DNA of 64,000 nt from Micropterix aruncella. Its lineage: Eukaryota; Arthropoda; Insecta; Lepidoptera; Micropterigidae. The stretch's first letter is position 1, and each line of letters opens with the position of its first letter. The notes under the pieces were generated by a model. That model made no database searches, had not been told where the DNA came from, and saw only the letters and a list, made by a program, of their open reading frames with translations. Both the position numbers and the translations under genes were made by a program. This document shows positions 47,736 through 60,052 of the stretch, in pieces. The DNA is taken from positions 2,976,001 to 3,040,000 of the forward strand of contig OX155974.1 in the NCBI GenBank assembly GCA_944548615.1, in the 5' to 3' direction.

Positions 47736-48106
47736 TATCACTTGTTTTTACGAAATTAACTATTACTCTATTGAGAATACTTCTCGACGCAATCCCATCT
47801 CAATTGAAATAAACTCTGGCAAGTTACGTTCACCTCCGACTTGTATTGTCGAATCTACTGGTTTTCCACGATTCACGCAAATAAGCTAAAAAAAACGTCA
47901 CAAAGGGCCAATTTTGAAATAGCACGAATTATACCAACGATGACTAATAATATAATATACATATTTAATTTTACATTTCAAGATGTGGCAATACTGAACA
48001 TGAAACGTCAAAACAATGACGTTTGTTTGCAGTGAGATCGTGTAACCTTTCACGGCTCTCCGCTTTATTTTCCCTTTATATATAATAAAAAGTGTAAATA
48101 ATCACC

Positions 48107-49237
48107 ATGGAAAGGCAGAAAAACGATGAAAATAATGCAGCCATTAAAGTGAAGATAGAATTGGAGTCAGACGTCGAAGACAGGATGCTAAGTTGCTCTG
48201 ACAATAAAGACAGTGAAACGGTGAAACTAGAAAGCGATATTTGCTTCAAAGAGGAACAACCGAACTTTTCTTATATAGAAGAAAATATTCTGGAATTTGA
48301 AGAAGCGGCAGTGAGTTTCATAAAACCCGAACGAAGCGATCCTGTCGAGTCACATAGCGACGAACAAAAAGAGGATATTGAGCAGATGAAAGAGGTCAAA
48401 GTATTGTTAACGAAATTTAATAAATTCACATGCGTTGTCTGCGATCGCCATCTAGACAGAAGCGTGCCACTGGGAGCATGCAAGCATTTAAATGAAATTG
48501 TGTTACTGTGCAAAGACTGTGTAAAGCCAAATGGGAAAAAATATATGTGTGTCAAATGTAGCTATGTATCGCGCAGTAGATTTGATCTAATTGAGCACTT
48601 TGATGGAGTGCATAGGAAATTGAAGAAATATAAATGTAACGAGTGCAACAGTGCATTTACACAGAGTGGAAGTTTAAGGGTACACGTCCTATCAGCCCAT
48701 CGGAAAGTAAAGCATGCCTGTAAGCAGTGTAAGAAAGTCTTTTCTTCTCGCGGCTACTTATATGAACATGTAAATTTCGCTCACCGGAAGTTGAATGTAT
48801 TCACGTGTGATTTATGTAACAAAGAATTTTCAAATCGAAACAAATTTAAAAGGCACATCGATAGGGTTCATAGAAAAATGAAGGAATTTGTATGTAAGGA
48901 ATGCAAGAGCGCTTTCTTCGACATATATCAATTAATTCAACATGTCAGTTCTGTCCACCGGAAATTGAAGCCTTTCAAGTGCGACAAATGCAATCGCTGT
49001 TTTGCATCGCGTGGACAATTAAAGAGACACATAAACTCAGTCCATCTCAAAATTAGGTATAGTTGTGCGAAATGTAGGAAAGCTTTCACAGAAAAGTGGA
49101 AGTTAGTAAAACATATAAATGTAATTCACCGAAAAATTAGGCCATTTGTTTGTACAATATGCAAGCTTGCATTTGGTTGGAAATGTAATTTTGAAAAACA
49201 CATGACTTCTGCCAAATGCCAAATTGAAAAATATTAA
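48107..49237 (+). CDS. C2H2 zinc-finger protein, full-length paralogue
   Basis: 376 residues, single exon. The N-terminal ~105 residues are acidic with IKVKIELE / EEQPNFSYIEE-type patches and no ZAD or BTB domain. A Cys-rich block (109-138, 'CVVCDRH', 'CKHLNE', 'CKDC') follows, then seven canonical C2H2 fingers at about 148-169, 177-198, 204-226, 234-255, 263-284, 292-313 and 320-341. An eighth at 349-371 ends in Lys-Cys where His is usual (C2HC). Linkers are 'VHRK(L/M)K-[KHNEP]F'. Likely a nuclear sequence-specific DNA-binding regulator; no target can be named. It lacks any visible defect and is probably the functional member of the local family. ATG context is 'ATCACCATGG', a good Kozak match. 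Confidence 0.88.
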   Translation: MERQKNDENNAAIKVKIELESDVEDRMLSCSDNKDSETVKLESDICFKEEQPNFSYIEENILEFEEAAVSFIKPERSDPVESHSDEQKEDIEQMKEVKVLLTKFNKFTCVVCDRHLDRSVPLGACKHLNEIVLLCKDCVKPNGKKYMCVKCSYVSRSRFDLIEHFDGVHRKLKKYKCNECNSAFTQSGSLRVHVLSAHRKVKHACKQCKKVFSSRGYLYEHVNFAHRKLNVFTCDLCNKEFSNRNKFKRHIDRVHRKMKEFVCKECKSAFFDIYQLIQHVSSVHRKLKPFKCDKCNRCFASRGQLKRHINSVHLKIRYSCAKCRKAFTEKWKLVKHINVIHRKIRPFVCTICKLAFGWKCNFEKHMTSAKCQIEKY

Positions 49238-50300
49238 ATAATCAAAAAGCAACCGTCGACAATAGATCTTTGAAGAGTACACCTATTTTCCTTAGCAAGC
49301 AGGAGATAACCCATCTGGGAAACACGGGCACTCAATTACGTAAAATCAAACGATAAGATCTTCATAATTTAGTATAAATTTACGAGTATTTTTTATGTAA
49401 GTATTCATTTTATATTTAGTTGCTTTGTTTTATTTTGTGAAATTTTCTTTACCTATGAACATGCAATGCGAAAAAATCAAGTGCATTTACCGATATAGTT
49501 TCTAACGCTATTTAATTTAGCTAGCTTTAAGTATCTATGTTTATTGATTTATAAGTCAACAACCTTGTTTTAATCGATCAGTTATTACCGTTATCTTTTA
49601 TTTTATTATGCAATATAATGGACCTGTTTTGTATTGTAATCGAATCTATATATATAAATAAATTGAAATAATGTAATGAGCGGCCGTGGTGTTATGCGAC
49701 ATGGAGAAAAGTAATATGTAATCTTTTTAAAGTTAGTGATTTTAAAATTAATTAATTTGTAATGTAGTATTAAAGATGCTTATTTACCAAGGTAATAGCA
49801 ATTTTGCATATAATTTTTGCAATTTTCTAAAAATTACTATTTATAGTTTGTGGTATAAAAACGTTTTGATGTAAGAATGTACATAATATTAAGTAAAGTT
49901 AAGTTGAGTTACCGATAAAGCATTGATGTTCTTTCTTCAATATTATCAGCGTTTTATTTCACACTCCACTTTACCTAAAAAGAGTTTTCTGCAATATTTT
50001 ATGGTATATATAAGTGGATTTATTGTTATTACTATTAAAAAGTATTGCAGCTTCTAGTATGTGTTATATTTTCATATCAAATTTAGTCATACGCCAGCTA
50101 ATAATTTGAATTTCGTCTGCCGCTGTTCGTCAAATGGAGTTCAAGAAGATGCGAGAGATTTTGTCTGTTAATATGGACTTCCTTTTTTCAGTATCAATGA
50201 TTTCTAGATGTTTGAGAGTATTGGTGAACAGTTTCAGTGAGACAACATCCGCCAATATTACTGATTTTATTTCGTTGCCTAATAACTACTCAGGCGGTCA
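49238..50300 (+). other. 3' region of the zinc-finger gene, duplicated elsewhere
   Basis: No further gene. 49240-49930 recurs at 37930-37125 (-) and in part at 22420-22490; 49905-50125 recurs at 46780-47010; 50090-50275 is the single-copy version of the arm of the 28860-29536 inverted repeat. 'AATAAA' occurs at about 49655. Confidence 0.55.
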
Positions 50301-50454
50301 TCGAGGCGGCTTCGTTTAAAGATTTCGGCACCTAAATGTAATGATCTTGCAACGCTATATTATAAATACTGTAATGAGTTTAAAACTGTCCCGGCTGTCT
50401 CATCATTGAAAGTTCTGCTTACGGGTAGAATTGTAAACCTCTCGTATATTTTTA

Positions 50455-50775
50455 CGCCGCGTTGGCTAAAGGTACTTGCAATAATGCAGCGGTTAAAATG
50501 TGTTAGACGAGGTTTACCAACCTTGGTTAAACTTTTGCCTTCCCCAGGCTTTATTGAACCTTTCCTCTGCCACGTCCCTGGTGCTATTTTTATATTGCTT
50601 TAAGCCAATGATAGGGCATCTCGAGCGGTCTCTGGGCTACTCGGAATGGGCGATCGTAACTGATGGTTCAACCTTTAAGCTGCTAATGGTTCTCGTGAAG
50701 TTGGACCAATATAACCCGCCTCGTTCTTGGGTAGGTCAAACTCACGGCTCAGCACCCATCAGATAGACTCCTCGT
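50455..50775 (-). repeat. Repeat family M, fullest copy
   Basis: Reading on the - strand it contains the 'GAGGAGTCTATCTGATGGGTGCTG' end, 'GGTTGAACCATCAGTTACGATC', 'CCCAGAGACCGCTCGAGATGCCC', 'AAAATAGCACCAGGGACGTGG' and 'ACACATTTTAACCGCTGCATTATTGCAAG'. About 320 bp, non-coding, at least five copies in the window; a SINE or MITE. Confidence 0.55.
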
Positions 50776-50779
50776 ATAC

Positions 50780-51220
50780 CGAGTACTAAGTCGGCTCTTG
50801 ATACCCTTCTTAAGGCTCAGAAGCATATACTGAGAGTAAGTAATAAAAAACCTTACCGACGTAGTTCAGAGCAGCTGTTTAACGAATTGCGAGTGCTTGA
50901 TATAAGGCAAATATTCATTAAACAGCTGCTCGTTCATTTTCATGCATTTAGAAAAAAACAAGTATAATACGCACCCAGCAAATAAAAATTACGAGGGCAG
51001 GGGAAGGTTTAAATTTGGAGATACCTCGGGTAAAAACGGCGATCGCACTAAGACAGGCTTGGTATATTGCACCCCGAATGTACAAGAAATTAGATAAACA
51101 CATTAAATTATTAGATAACATTTCAAGTTTTAAAAATGCAATTAATAAAGAGTTGGGCCCTCTGGAACGGAGAGGGATCTGTCAATTGTGGTTTAATTTG
51201 TTAAAAATATTTTAAGTATA
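50780..51220 (+). pseudogene. LINE C-terminal fragment
   Basis: Frames 'STKSALDTLLKAQKHILRVS', 'SSEQLFNELRVLDIRQIFI', then after breaks 'AIALRQAWYIAPRMYKKLD' match the post-polymerase tail of Jockey/CR1-group LINEs. Short frameshifts throughout. Confidence 0.55.
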
Positions 51221-53460
51221 AATGATTATCTATTGCTATTATTATTATTCTTTTGTTATTATTATTATTAGCAAAAAAAATATATGGTTGTAAATATATT
51301 GTGTATATACTATATATTAACTACTTTAAATCTCATCTCTATTAAGAACCTTTTAAAGTCAGCTCGCAATCTTAAATTTAAAAAGTAAATCACACATCTC
51401 TAGGCACAGGCGTAAGCCTAGTTAGATGTGTGACGTGCCTCAGGTTACATGGAATTGAGGTGAATCAACTTGTCACTTTATTTGACTAGAAAGTAATTGT
51501 TTTTCCTATGTAACCTCAGAATATATACGTAATATTGAAAAAAAAGGAAAGAAATAAGTTCGAGCCTGGTAAGGACTCTTGTTCCTACTGCAACGGAGTA
51601 TGCAGGTGGGTCAGTTTCTCCTCGGTGATGTTCTTCGGGCGGTTTGCGCATCGTGCGGCGTCAGCCAATCAACCGTTCACTCCGGCAAATAACCGGGGGA
51701 GTCCGGAAACGACATACGAATAGTGATATTGAGCGAATAGTGATAATAATTATAAAAGTCCAGTCCCGTTACATAGGAATATTACGTCCGTGTTCGTGCG
51801 TATCTCCATTTTATTTTTCCCTCTTCAGTCTCTTTTCTCTTCTCTTTGTTGGCGCGTTTTTTTGTTTCTTTGTTACTAAAAGCAGTAATTATAAATATTT
51901 CGACAAAAATATATAAATCACTTAGATTTTTCTTTTAAATATCTTCAGATTATTAAGTCATAATAATAATATTGATCACTTTTGGGTTGGGATTTTTATT
52001 ATTATTATTATTATTATATCTTCATATTATTAAGTTATAATAATAATGTTATATTGATCACTTTTGGGTTGGGATTTTTATAAATATATCATATTTTATT
52101 TTACAAAGGTTATTCAACATCTCAACGGAGCAATTATGCCGTTCGTGTTGGCTATCTGTAATGTGACCCTGGCAGGGCATTTTGACGTGACAACGTCTTA
52201 TAAATCGATGGAGCATGCTGCACGCACGAGAAAACATGACTCATGCGGCGTTACCTCGCTCTGAGGCGTTCCATTTATTATATTTATTATTCAATATAAA
52301 TGCTGCCATCTACCGGTTGCGACAAGAATTATTTACTAACCTCAGTCTAAAATAGTACGAATGAAAATCACTAGATTGATTTAAATTCTTGACGTAATTT
52401 TATATGTATTCTTGATATACGGAATGTATATGTATTCTTGATATACTGAACGGACAATTTTATTGTGGGTACAACGAAATGCAACGAAGTAAGCAACTTT
52501 TATTTAAAAAAAAAAGTATGAAAAGCTCTCATTACGATGCGCTATCTAGCCGTTGGTAAAATGTCACTGATATTGTTTATTTACGACGTATTACCTACCG
52601 CTAGATCGCGGAGCGTGCTCAAACGCTTCTCAACCCGTTATTTAACAGTTTGAGATTTCACACTTTCAAATAAAAAAAAAAACAATAAACTTTAAACAAT
52701 AAACAATTATACTGCTATACATTTACATGTTGTAGTTAAATCGGTGAGTATAAAAGCATATATTTTTGGGTGTTTGTGATAAACAATATCAGAATGTTAA
52801 ATGAAACTGCTTCAAATGCAACCATTCCATCAGTATTTTCTTATGACGTTGTCACGTTCAACTATCGTCAGTAAACCGACTTTACAGACAACCGAGTTTT
52901 TAAAGAAATTTTCACTGGGGGGCACCGCGGTTCCACGCCGGAAAAAATCCTCCGCGCCGTACCCCCTCCCCCCCCCCCCACCTTCCCAATTGAACGGACG
53001 TACGGCGTACGCCACAGCCATTTTTGCCGGATGGAAAAATAGAAAACGCAGTACTTACCAGTGCTTTAAAATGCGGATTTTCAGCCATAAAGTGGAATTT
53101 CATGTGTTTTATCTAGGCTTACCTATCGCCACATTCGATGACAGTTGAAAAAGTTATTTCTCATCACAATCAAATGAAATCGACACATGGAATGTCTACA
53201 TCTCAGGAAACAATCAACGCCAGATAGTTCATTGCTTTAAATGGAATTGGAACGGCACATTACGACCCACGATCGGCAGTTGCCGAATTTTCACTGCAAA
53301 AGGAACGCCGTTACCGGGAACCAGACTTATCTGTAGTCTGTAGACTTATACTAATAGAGAGTTCATGAAGATTTTTTTTAGAAAGGAGGCGAATTTGTGA
53401 AGTCCTTCTTCTTCTATATGTATACTTAGTAGGTATAATAAAAAATAAATAAAGTAAATC
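51220..53460. other. Non-coding repeats
   Basis: 51570-51770 is a diverged TIR-A relative ('GCGCATCGTGCGGCGTCAGCCAATC'). 51940-52080 is a ~75-bp direct duplication ('TTGATCACTTTTGGGTTGGG' twice). 52490-52640 is homologous to the interior of the TIR element at 780-910. 52960-52990 is C-rich. No gene supported. Confidence 0.5.
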
Positions 53461-53484
53461 GTAGGTGTATTTTATAAAAATAAT

Positions 53485-54135
53485 AATAATAATAACTCTT
53501 TATTTGCACTTAATGAGTATACAAAAAGGCGAGCTTATTGCCACATGGCAATGTCTTACAACTAACCTAAACATAGTGGTACCTGCGCGCATTATGAAAA
53601 TAAAGATTATTACATAACATAAAGACAAGTGGAAGAATTTAAAACTAATAATGCCCGAGGAGAGGAAATTGGGAGAGGAAGAGGAGAGAAAGGGAAGAAC
53701 TGGTTACGTCTTAGAAAGGTAGTAATCCTTAAGGTGAGTCTTAAACGATGGTAAAGAAGGCGAGTTTCGTATATTTGCTGGGAGATCGTTCCAGAGTCTT
53801 GCACCATGGACACAGAAAGAATAGGAATAGAAATCACTATTATGACTCGGAGTTTTTAATAAACTGTCAGAGGCTGACCGAAGTACGAGACCGTGGGAAC
53901 TTAGTGGTTCAAAAAGCTCGTGGAGATAGGATGGTGTTAATTGAGAGAGTACACGATATAGGAGAGCAAGTATATGAACATTTCTTCTTTGGCGTACTGG
54001 CAACCACTTTAACTGTGCCCTATAGTCGGACACGTGATTATACTTACGTAAACCGAAGATGAATCGTATGCATACATTTTGCAGACGTTCAAGTTTGTTG
54101 AGCAGTTACTCTGATAAATCGAGATCTGCATAGTC
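53485..54135 (-). mobile_element. LINE 3' end fragment
   Basis: A 109-residue frame (54033-53704) on the - strand reads 'LKWLPVRQRRNVHILALLYR', 'LWNDLPANIRNSPSLPSFK'. In-frame upstream text 'LERLQNVCIRFIFGL' is separated by a stop from 'DYADLD'. This is a well-known LINE polymerase tail. The 3' end finishes in a TTA/TAA microsatellite near 53485, which is typical of CR1/L2-like or RTE-like elements. Confidence 0.65.
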
Positions 54136-54139
54136 AAGG

Positions 54140-55780
54140 ACTGTGCAAGAGATTTTTTTGTGTCCATAGGGAGAAATCTTCTGAGAAAAATGCAAGTTCT
54201 TTAAAAAAAATCAACGTTTTTACATTGTGGTCAAACAGCTTTCACTGGGGGTGCAAAACTCGCGACTGGGGGGGCAGTTGCCCACCCATTTGTACCTTAA
54301 AAAATGGGCTGGACCCTGGTATAATGATAGATCAGGTCAGGGTTTCTCCTAGGTTTCTCCTTGTTATGACCTAGTCTTATCGATTCGATTCGACTAGGTA
54401 AATAAGATATATATCGATGTAGACCTGCAGAGTTTTCTGATTCAGTAATTATTGACGTCTGACGCGAATGTAAATGTTACATTATTTTTAATGCACTGGA
54501 AAAAACACTTTTCTTGTTTTATTTTATCTCTTCAAAAAGGAAGCAAACCCAAACCATTATAGATGATAATGATTAATAATAATAATTATCTATAAAGATT
54601 ATGTGATGATTATTCCTGGCACAGCGAAATTTTGTGAATGCGCAAAATTTTATTTTCGAGGTGAGGAATTTATTTATACATTTTAACCCCCATCGAGACT
54701 ATTAGGACCATTTCCAGACTGAAGTCGGTGTGTGTGTGTGTGTCTGTGTGAGTATTCCTCCGCGATAGCGCCCAAACGCTTTATCCGATTGAGCTGGAAA
54801 TTGGCATGCAGGCATATCTTGGACATGGCAAGAGTTACAATCGTTTTACCAGAGGGAGCGCTTCAATTTCGTTATATTTTAATTTTGAAATGATGCAGTT
54901 AGAGACTTGAATTTGAAACACAGAATGCTTTGTTGGAATATCTCATACAAGCGAGTAAAATAATATATTCGCAGTATTTAAGAAAATGCTACATATTTTT
55001 TGGAAACATATAATTTTATTACCACACAAAACCTACAAATATACTACGAATTGTCGCGTGGTGAGATGGAGTAAGGGGGGGGGGGGGGGGGTAGCGGGAG
55101 TGCTTGTCTACTTGCCAGGAGAGTCCTAGGGTGACACAACCAATTTTTTAACTATACGAAGAAAAAGCTATAATAATATTCAACTATGGAGCAAAAGAAA
55201 AAAATCTCTAATAACTTTTAAGGCAAAAAAAAAATTATCGTTACTTGATGGTGAATAATGATGACCATAAAGATGAAATTATATTAATATTCGGCAATGA
55301 CGCAAAATATAAAAAATCTCTAATAACTTCCAAGGCAAAAATAAACTATCATTTCTCGAAATCACCGTTGATACAGATGTTGATGCCCTTATCCATGTTT
55401 GAATACGATTTTCTATCCTTTCATTTACTATATGATTCATCCTTGGCGGTGCTTGGACCAGGTCCCGTACATTCTTGCCCACTATCCTTTGTTATATTTT
55501 GTGAAACCATCTTCGTACGCAGAGTCGCTTCAGTTTCATAGGATGATGTCGTTAGGAAAGCACCTAAGCATGATCGACGCAGTATATCTGCATAAAAATT
55601 CATAATTAAGAATCGTTTTGATGCTAGTCAAATCTTGGAGCAGATACATTTTTTCGTGCCCCATCGACCAGCTCGCTCTCAACGTTCGTTTTAACTGCTA
55701 ATTGTCAATTCTAACTAACTATCCAAAAAATACTTTCCTTTATAGAGCTTGTCATCATTACAAATCAGTATTTATGGATA
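54140..55780. other. Intergenic DNA, no gene seen
   Basis: A GT microsatellite near 54729-54745 and a poly-G run at about 55076-55091 are the only structured parts. Possible MITE remnant at 54240-54315. Confidence 0.5.
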
Positions 55781-55789
55781 TTGATATAT

Positions 55790-56145
55790 TTGCCACAACT
55801 CAACTTTAACAGAGACGACGGTTACAAACTCTCTTCTACGTGGAACCCTCTTCTTAAAATGTTCCCGCCGCCGAACGCCGAACGCAAAGACGTAAAACAG
55901 GATACAGTGAGTGTTGTGTGCAAGACGGATTTTCAAAATTCCCGCGCTCCGAGCCCGGCCCCCCACCACCGTTATAACCTACGCAGTGGCGGAAGCGGTA
56001 CGCGGCCTACCCGCAAAACAACGGATTGACAGCTCTTCAGTCTACCCTGGACAACGGCGGCTGCAACGTCACCGAAACGTCGGGTGCTACAAATTTCACG
56101 CGGTAAATTCGTTTTCTATCCTATTTATAATGTCAAACAACCGCG
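55790..56145 (+). mobile_element. Penelope-like element 3' end fragment
   Basis: Encodes 'FNRDDGYKLSSTWNP' through 'HRYNLRSGGSGTRPTRKTTD', the same C-terminus as the element at 17644. Its 3' terminus follows ('GGTGCTACAAATTTCACGCG', 'CGTTTTCTATCCTATTTATAA'). The endonuclease core is missing. Confidence 0.65.
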
Positions 56146-56739
56146 ATAGTCTTCGATTTTATAAATATAATGTTTTTTTTGTAATGTCTGTTATCCGAAT
56201 AAAATAATAATAAAAAAAACATATCGTCGGAATCATTAGGATGCGTGTTATCCATTGAAATGTCCTTTGTCAATTGTTGCTTCGATGACGTTGTTCATCA
56301 GTTTCTTCACTGCACGCCGGATGCCATTACATAGATGTTGTTGGTTGATATTTCGCAACAATATGATTTTTTTTAATTTTTCATTTCATTACGTATGTAT
56401 ATCCGACTTTCATTTGCAGATTGTGAGACGGCAATCTGGACAATGCCAGCGCGTTTAGAAATTCGGTTGCTTAGTTCTACTTCTTCTTCTTGTTGTTGCT
56501 TTCTGGCAATCACCGATAGTCGGTGCTTTTCTGCCAAGTCGTTTTCGGAGGGCATCTAAGTTAGTTTCACATGCACAGTTACATGTATAAGACGGCACAA
56601 TACTGAAACAAGGGATACTAATTTATAGAAATGTAGGTACATATAGCATAAAACATGGTTATTGGGGATGATACAAACAAGGAAAGGGTGTGAAATAAGC
56701 TATTACACTATACAGAAATATTATTAAGGGAAATAAATT

Positions 56740-57290
56740 TACATATTCCTACTTTATACATTTTGGGAGAGTTGAGGGATAACAAGTGGAGAACACATAG
56801 AGGGAGTTGGATGTTATACTTTACAAGTCTGGGATAAAACTCGGATAATTATTGAGGATGGGACAGTTAAAAAATAGATGGTCCAGCCTGCAATCTTCGT
56901 GTCCACAATCGCATTGCGGAGACGCGAGAACATTAATACGGTGGAGGTGCGATGGGGTGGAGCAATGTCCGATCCTCATGCGGCAGATTATCGAAATCTC
57001 TTTCCGACTAAATGGCTGGTGGTGGTACCATGGCTTCGAAGGGATTTCGCCCTGGATAAGTGAGAACCTCTTGCCCTTTGTGTTAGAGGAAGTGCGCCAT
57101 CGCTGAGTCCAATTTTTTAAAAGTTTATTGTCTATCGAGGGGAAGAAGTCGGAGACAGGCAGACGACAATCGACTTCGGAGCCGAAAGTGCGAGCCGAAT
57201 TCGCCAGCTCGTCCACCGTCTCGTTTCCCCTAATCCCCGAATGACTAGGGAGGTTGCTTAGTTGACGATATCACCTTGGCTAGTAACGGA
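56740..57290 (-). mobile_element. LINE fragment with RNase H C-terminus and zinc knuckle
   Basis: On the - strand, 'NLPSHSGIRGNETVDELANS' is the conserved end of a retrotransposon RNase H domain (HxGxxGNE). It is followed by 'SFIRMRIGHC'-like 'ICRMRIGHCSTPSHLHRINV' and the knuckle 'CDCGHEDCRLDHLFFNC'. This order is found in I/R1-type LINEs. 131-residue frame 57216-56821. The RNase H core and polymerase are absent. Confidence 0.7.
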
Positions 57291-57452
57291 ATCCACTGAT
57301 TTGTATGTCATTAATTCGCCGTTTTTCGCAGCCAATATAGCGAGTTCGCTCAATTATACACGAATTTTGTAATTTTGAGCGTTTTGTAATTTAACAGTGG
57401 AAAAAATATATGAAATATTTTAGCTCAAAGACGAAAGTTCCCTTAAAGTGCC

Positions 57453-60052
57453 TGTTGCGCCCGCTTGGCTACAACATGCGGCGCCCCTGGCACGGAACCG
57501 ATCAGTGGTCGGCGGGGACCCAGGACTGTAAAAAGAGGTCCCCCCACTCGATCGCCGCTTGCCCTATTACGGGCAGCCACGTCGCCGCTGCGCTTCGATA
57601 GCCTCAGTTCGCACTACCACCGTAAATTCCCCGTTCCCTGGCACCAATAAAACACAGTCCTCCCTTTCACAAAAAATGTGTATTCATAACTTACTTGCTA
57701 ACAATGGCTCTAAACAATAAGCAAATTATTAATTGCTATGCCAGTATCGACAATAAATGGTAAGACATATTATTACCTATATTAAACGTACAGCTAGATA
57801 GCCTAAAATTGTCCGCCACTAATATCACTAAACTCAATGTCTATATTCACCGCCGTCTGCTTCGGATCGCGGCTCGCGGGCCGGCCCGTATCCACGGGCG
57901 GGCCGGCGCGGCGCGGCGGCGCAGCGTGATGCAGGCGGCGTTGGCGCTGGCTGCAGCGTGTCGGCGGCTCGAAGCGACGCGGCGTGGCTGAGGCGCGCCT
58001 TGCAGCTGCGTCGGCGGGCGCAGGGCGCGACGTTGCTGGCAGACGCTCAGCGCAGGTGGCGATGGCGCCGCCCCCGGCAAGCGCTTGTCGCTGGCGCGGC
58101 CGGCTCCCTCAGTCGGCGCGGCGTGATGGCGTGACGGCTCGCCGGCGGTGCGGCGCGGCTATCAGGCGGCGCGGCGGCGCGGCGGCTCTCAGGCGCGGCG
58201 CGGCGCGGCGTTCTCTCAGGCGGCGCGGCTTCTCGTGTGTCGCGCGGCTCGGCGCGCGGCGGCGTGGCGCGACCGATTCTCAATCGGCGCGGTGCGGCGC
58301 GTGGTCTTGCGCCACTGACTCGCAGTTCAGTGCGGCGCGGCGACTCTTTCGCCGCGGCTTCGTGTGGCTCCGTACGCAGTAGCTGGCACGCCCAACTCAC
58401 AGGTTGGCGTGGCGCGGCGTCTAGCGCAACCGACACGCTGGTCGGTGCGGCGCGGCGACTCCTTCGCCGCGGCTTCGCCCGCAGTGGCTGGCGCGACCGA
58501 CTCGCAGGTCGTCGCGGCGCGGCGAACGATTTCGCCGCGGCTTTGGCGTGGCCCAACGCGCAAACACGCTTCGTTGGCCTGTTCCCGGACGCGGTGATCC
58601 GGCGTACCCGCTTGGCTGGCGCGACCGACTCGCAGGTCGTCGCGGCGCGGCGAACGATTTCGCCGCGGCTTTGGCGTGGCCCAACGCGCAAACACGCTTC
58701 GTTGGCCTGTTCCCGGACGCGGTGATCCGGCGTACCCGCTCTCCTCCCGCAGTCCGATGTGGCTCGGCTGCTAGCCGCAGGCGGTCCGCGTCGGTATTCG
58801 GCGGCGGCAAAAACGTCCACGTTTCTTTGGCCTCGCCCCGAAATACCGAGCAAATTACCTTCCACTGCGGCGATTCCCCTCCGGCTCCCGGCTGCTCCGT
58901 CGCTGCGTCGCTGCGTCGTCCTTCCCGTCGCTCCCGCTGGCGGCGCGGTCTGGCGGTCCGTTGCCAAGACCGAGGTCCCGAAGATCCGGCGACCTGAAGC
59001 GGCGAGGTCCAACTCACTTCCCCGAGTGGTTGGCTGGTCAGTCTTCTTGACTGTTCTCCACGACGACTCTTCCACGACGACTTCTTCTTGCAGCGCGACG
59101 ACTTCCTTCCAGCAGCGCGACGCCTTGACTCCCTAAGCGGCCGGGTGGCCACTTGTTGCCGGCACCAAGGCCGGAGAGCGAATGATTTGCTCCCCGCCCG
59201 GCGGCTATATTTATACCCCGGCTCGGGCGGCGCGCGCGCGGCCCGTTTTGCCGGCGGCCTCTGATTGGCCGGCGCTCGGCCTCGCGCTCGCCGATATTTT
59301 GTGTCTCGCTTTTTTCCGATTTCTCGTGTTTCCATATTTCGGTTTTCGGCGATGTTTTCGGCGATATCCTATTTTTCTGTTTTCGGCGGTATCCTCCGCA
59401 TCGGCAGAATATTCCGCCGATTTCTTTTATGGCGACTTCACTATTTTTCGCCTGATGTGGCGATTTTGAGCGGGTTACTTTACTCACTGTTGTCCTTTTC
59501 CTTTCCGCTTTCTTTAATTATGTTTTTCTCGTCTATTTAATGCTTCGAATAAACGTTTCTGAGCTATATTCGAATAAACTCCAGAAATTGATTTCGTGGA
59601 TCGGTTGACGGTGGCCTCGGTCGCGGCGCGACGTCTGCGAGGTCCGTCCCGTCGCACGTAAGCCCATACATTTTGTCGGACAAATCACGCGGATGCTATG
59701 CCCGACTGCCGCTTGACGGAAACTGTGTGCCGGCCTCGACAGTTTCCGCCTTTAAATTAGATATTATATCCCTGGCGGATCGCCCTATCCTTTGCGGCCA
59801 CAACACTTTGAATAAATTCTAGCAATTACTCTCGTGGATCGGTTGACGGTGGCCTCGGTCGCGACGCGACGTCTGCGAGGTCCGTCCCGTCGCACGTAAG
59901 CTCATACATTTTGTATGGAAATTCACTAAATGCCCCCTTGACATGCACCGAATCTATGCCCGATTTTCAGGCGAAATGCGACGACCAATTTTTTCCTATT
60001 TCAGTGCCGTCGCCGCGAGATTTTATCTTTCATCTTCTCGCTCGTCGCAACA
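57453..60052 (-). repeat. 3' LTR, ~2.6 kb
   Basis: Boundaries are inferred from the 7-bp inverted ends, TGTTGCG (60052-60046 on -) and CGCAACA (57459-57453 on -), and from the polypurine tract abutting 60053. The U3 part holds two direct 81-bp repeats (59595-59676 and 59833-59914) and a TATA box. The downstream part is extremely GC-rich (57850-58740) with a 128-bp tandem duplication starting at 58493 and 58621. LTRs of this length are unusual. Confidence 0.7.
59205..59268 (-). promoter_or_regulatory. LTR promoter: CCAAT and TATA box
   Basis: On the - strand CCAAT (59268-59264) is followed about 50 nt later by TATAAATATAG (59215-59205) in a GC-rich setting, pointing toward the GC-rich R-U5 part of the LTR. 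The transcription start would be near 59175. Confidence 0.5.

Noticed and set aside
58047..59075. 342-residue Arg/Ala-rich protein inside the LTR, plus overlapping frames on both strands
   Set aside because: Extreme GC content removes stop codons in all frames; the region is non-coding LTR leader and frames overlap on both strands without family similarity.
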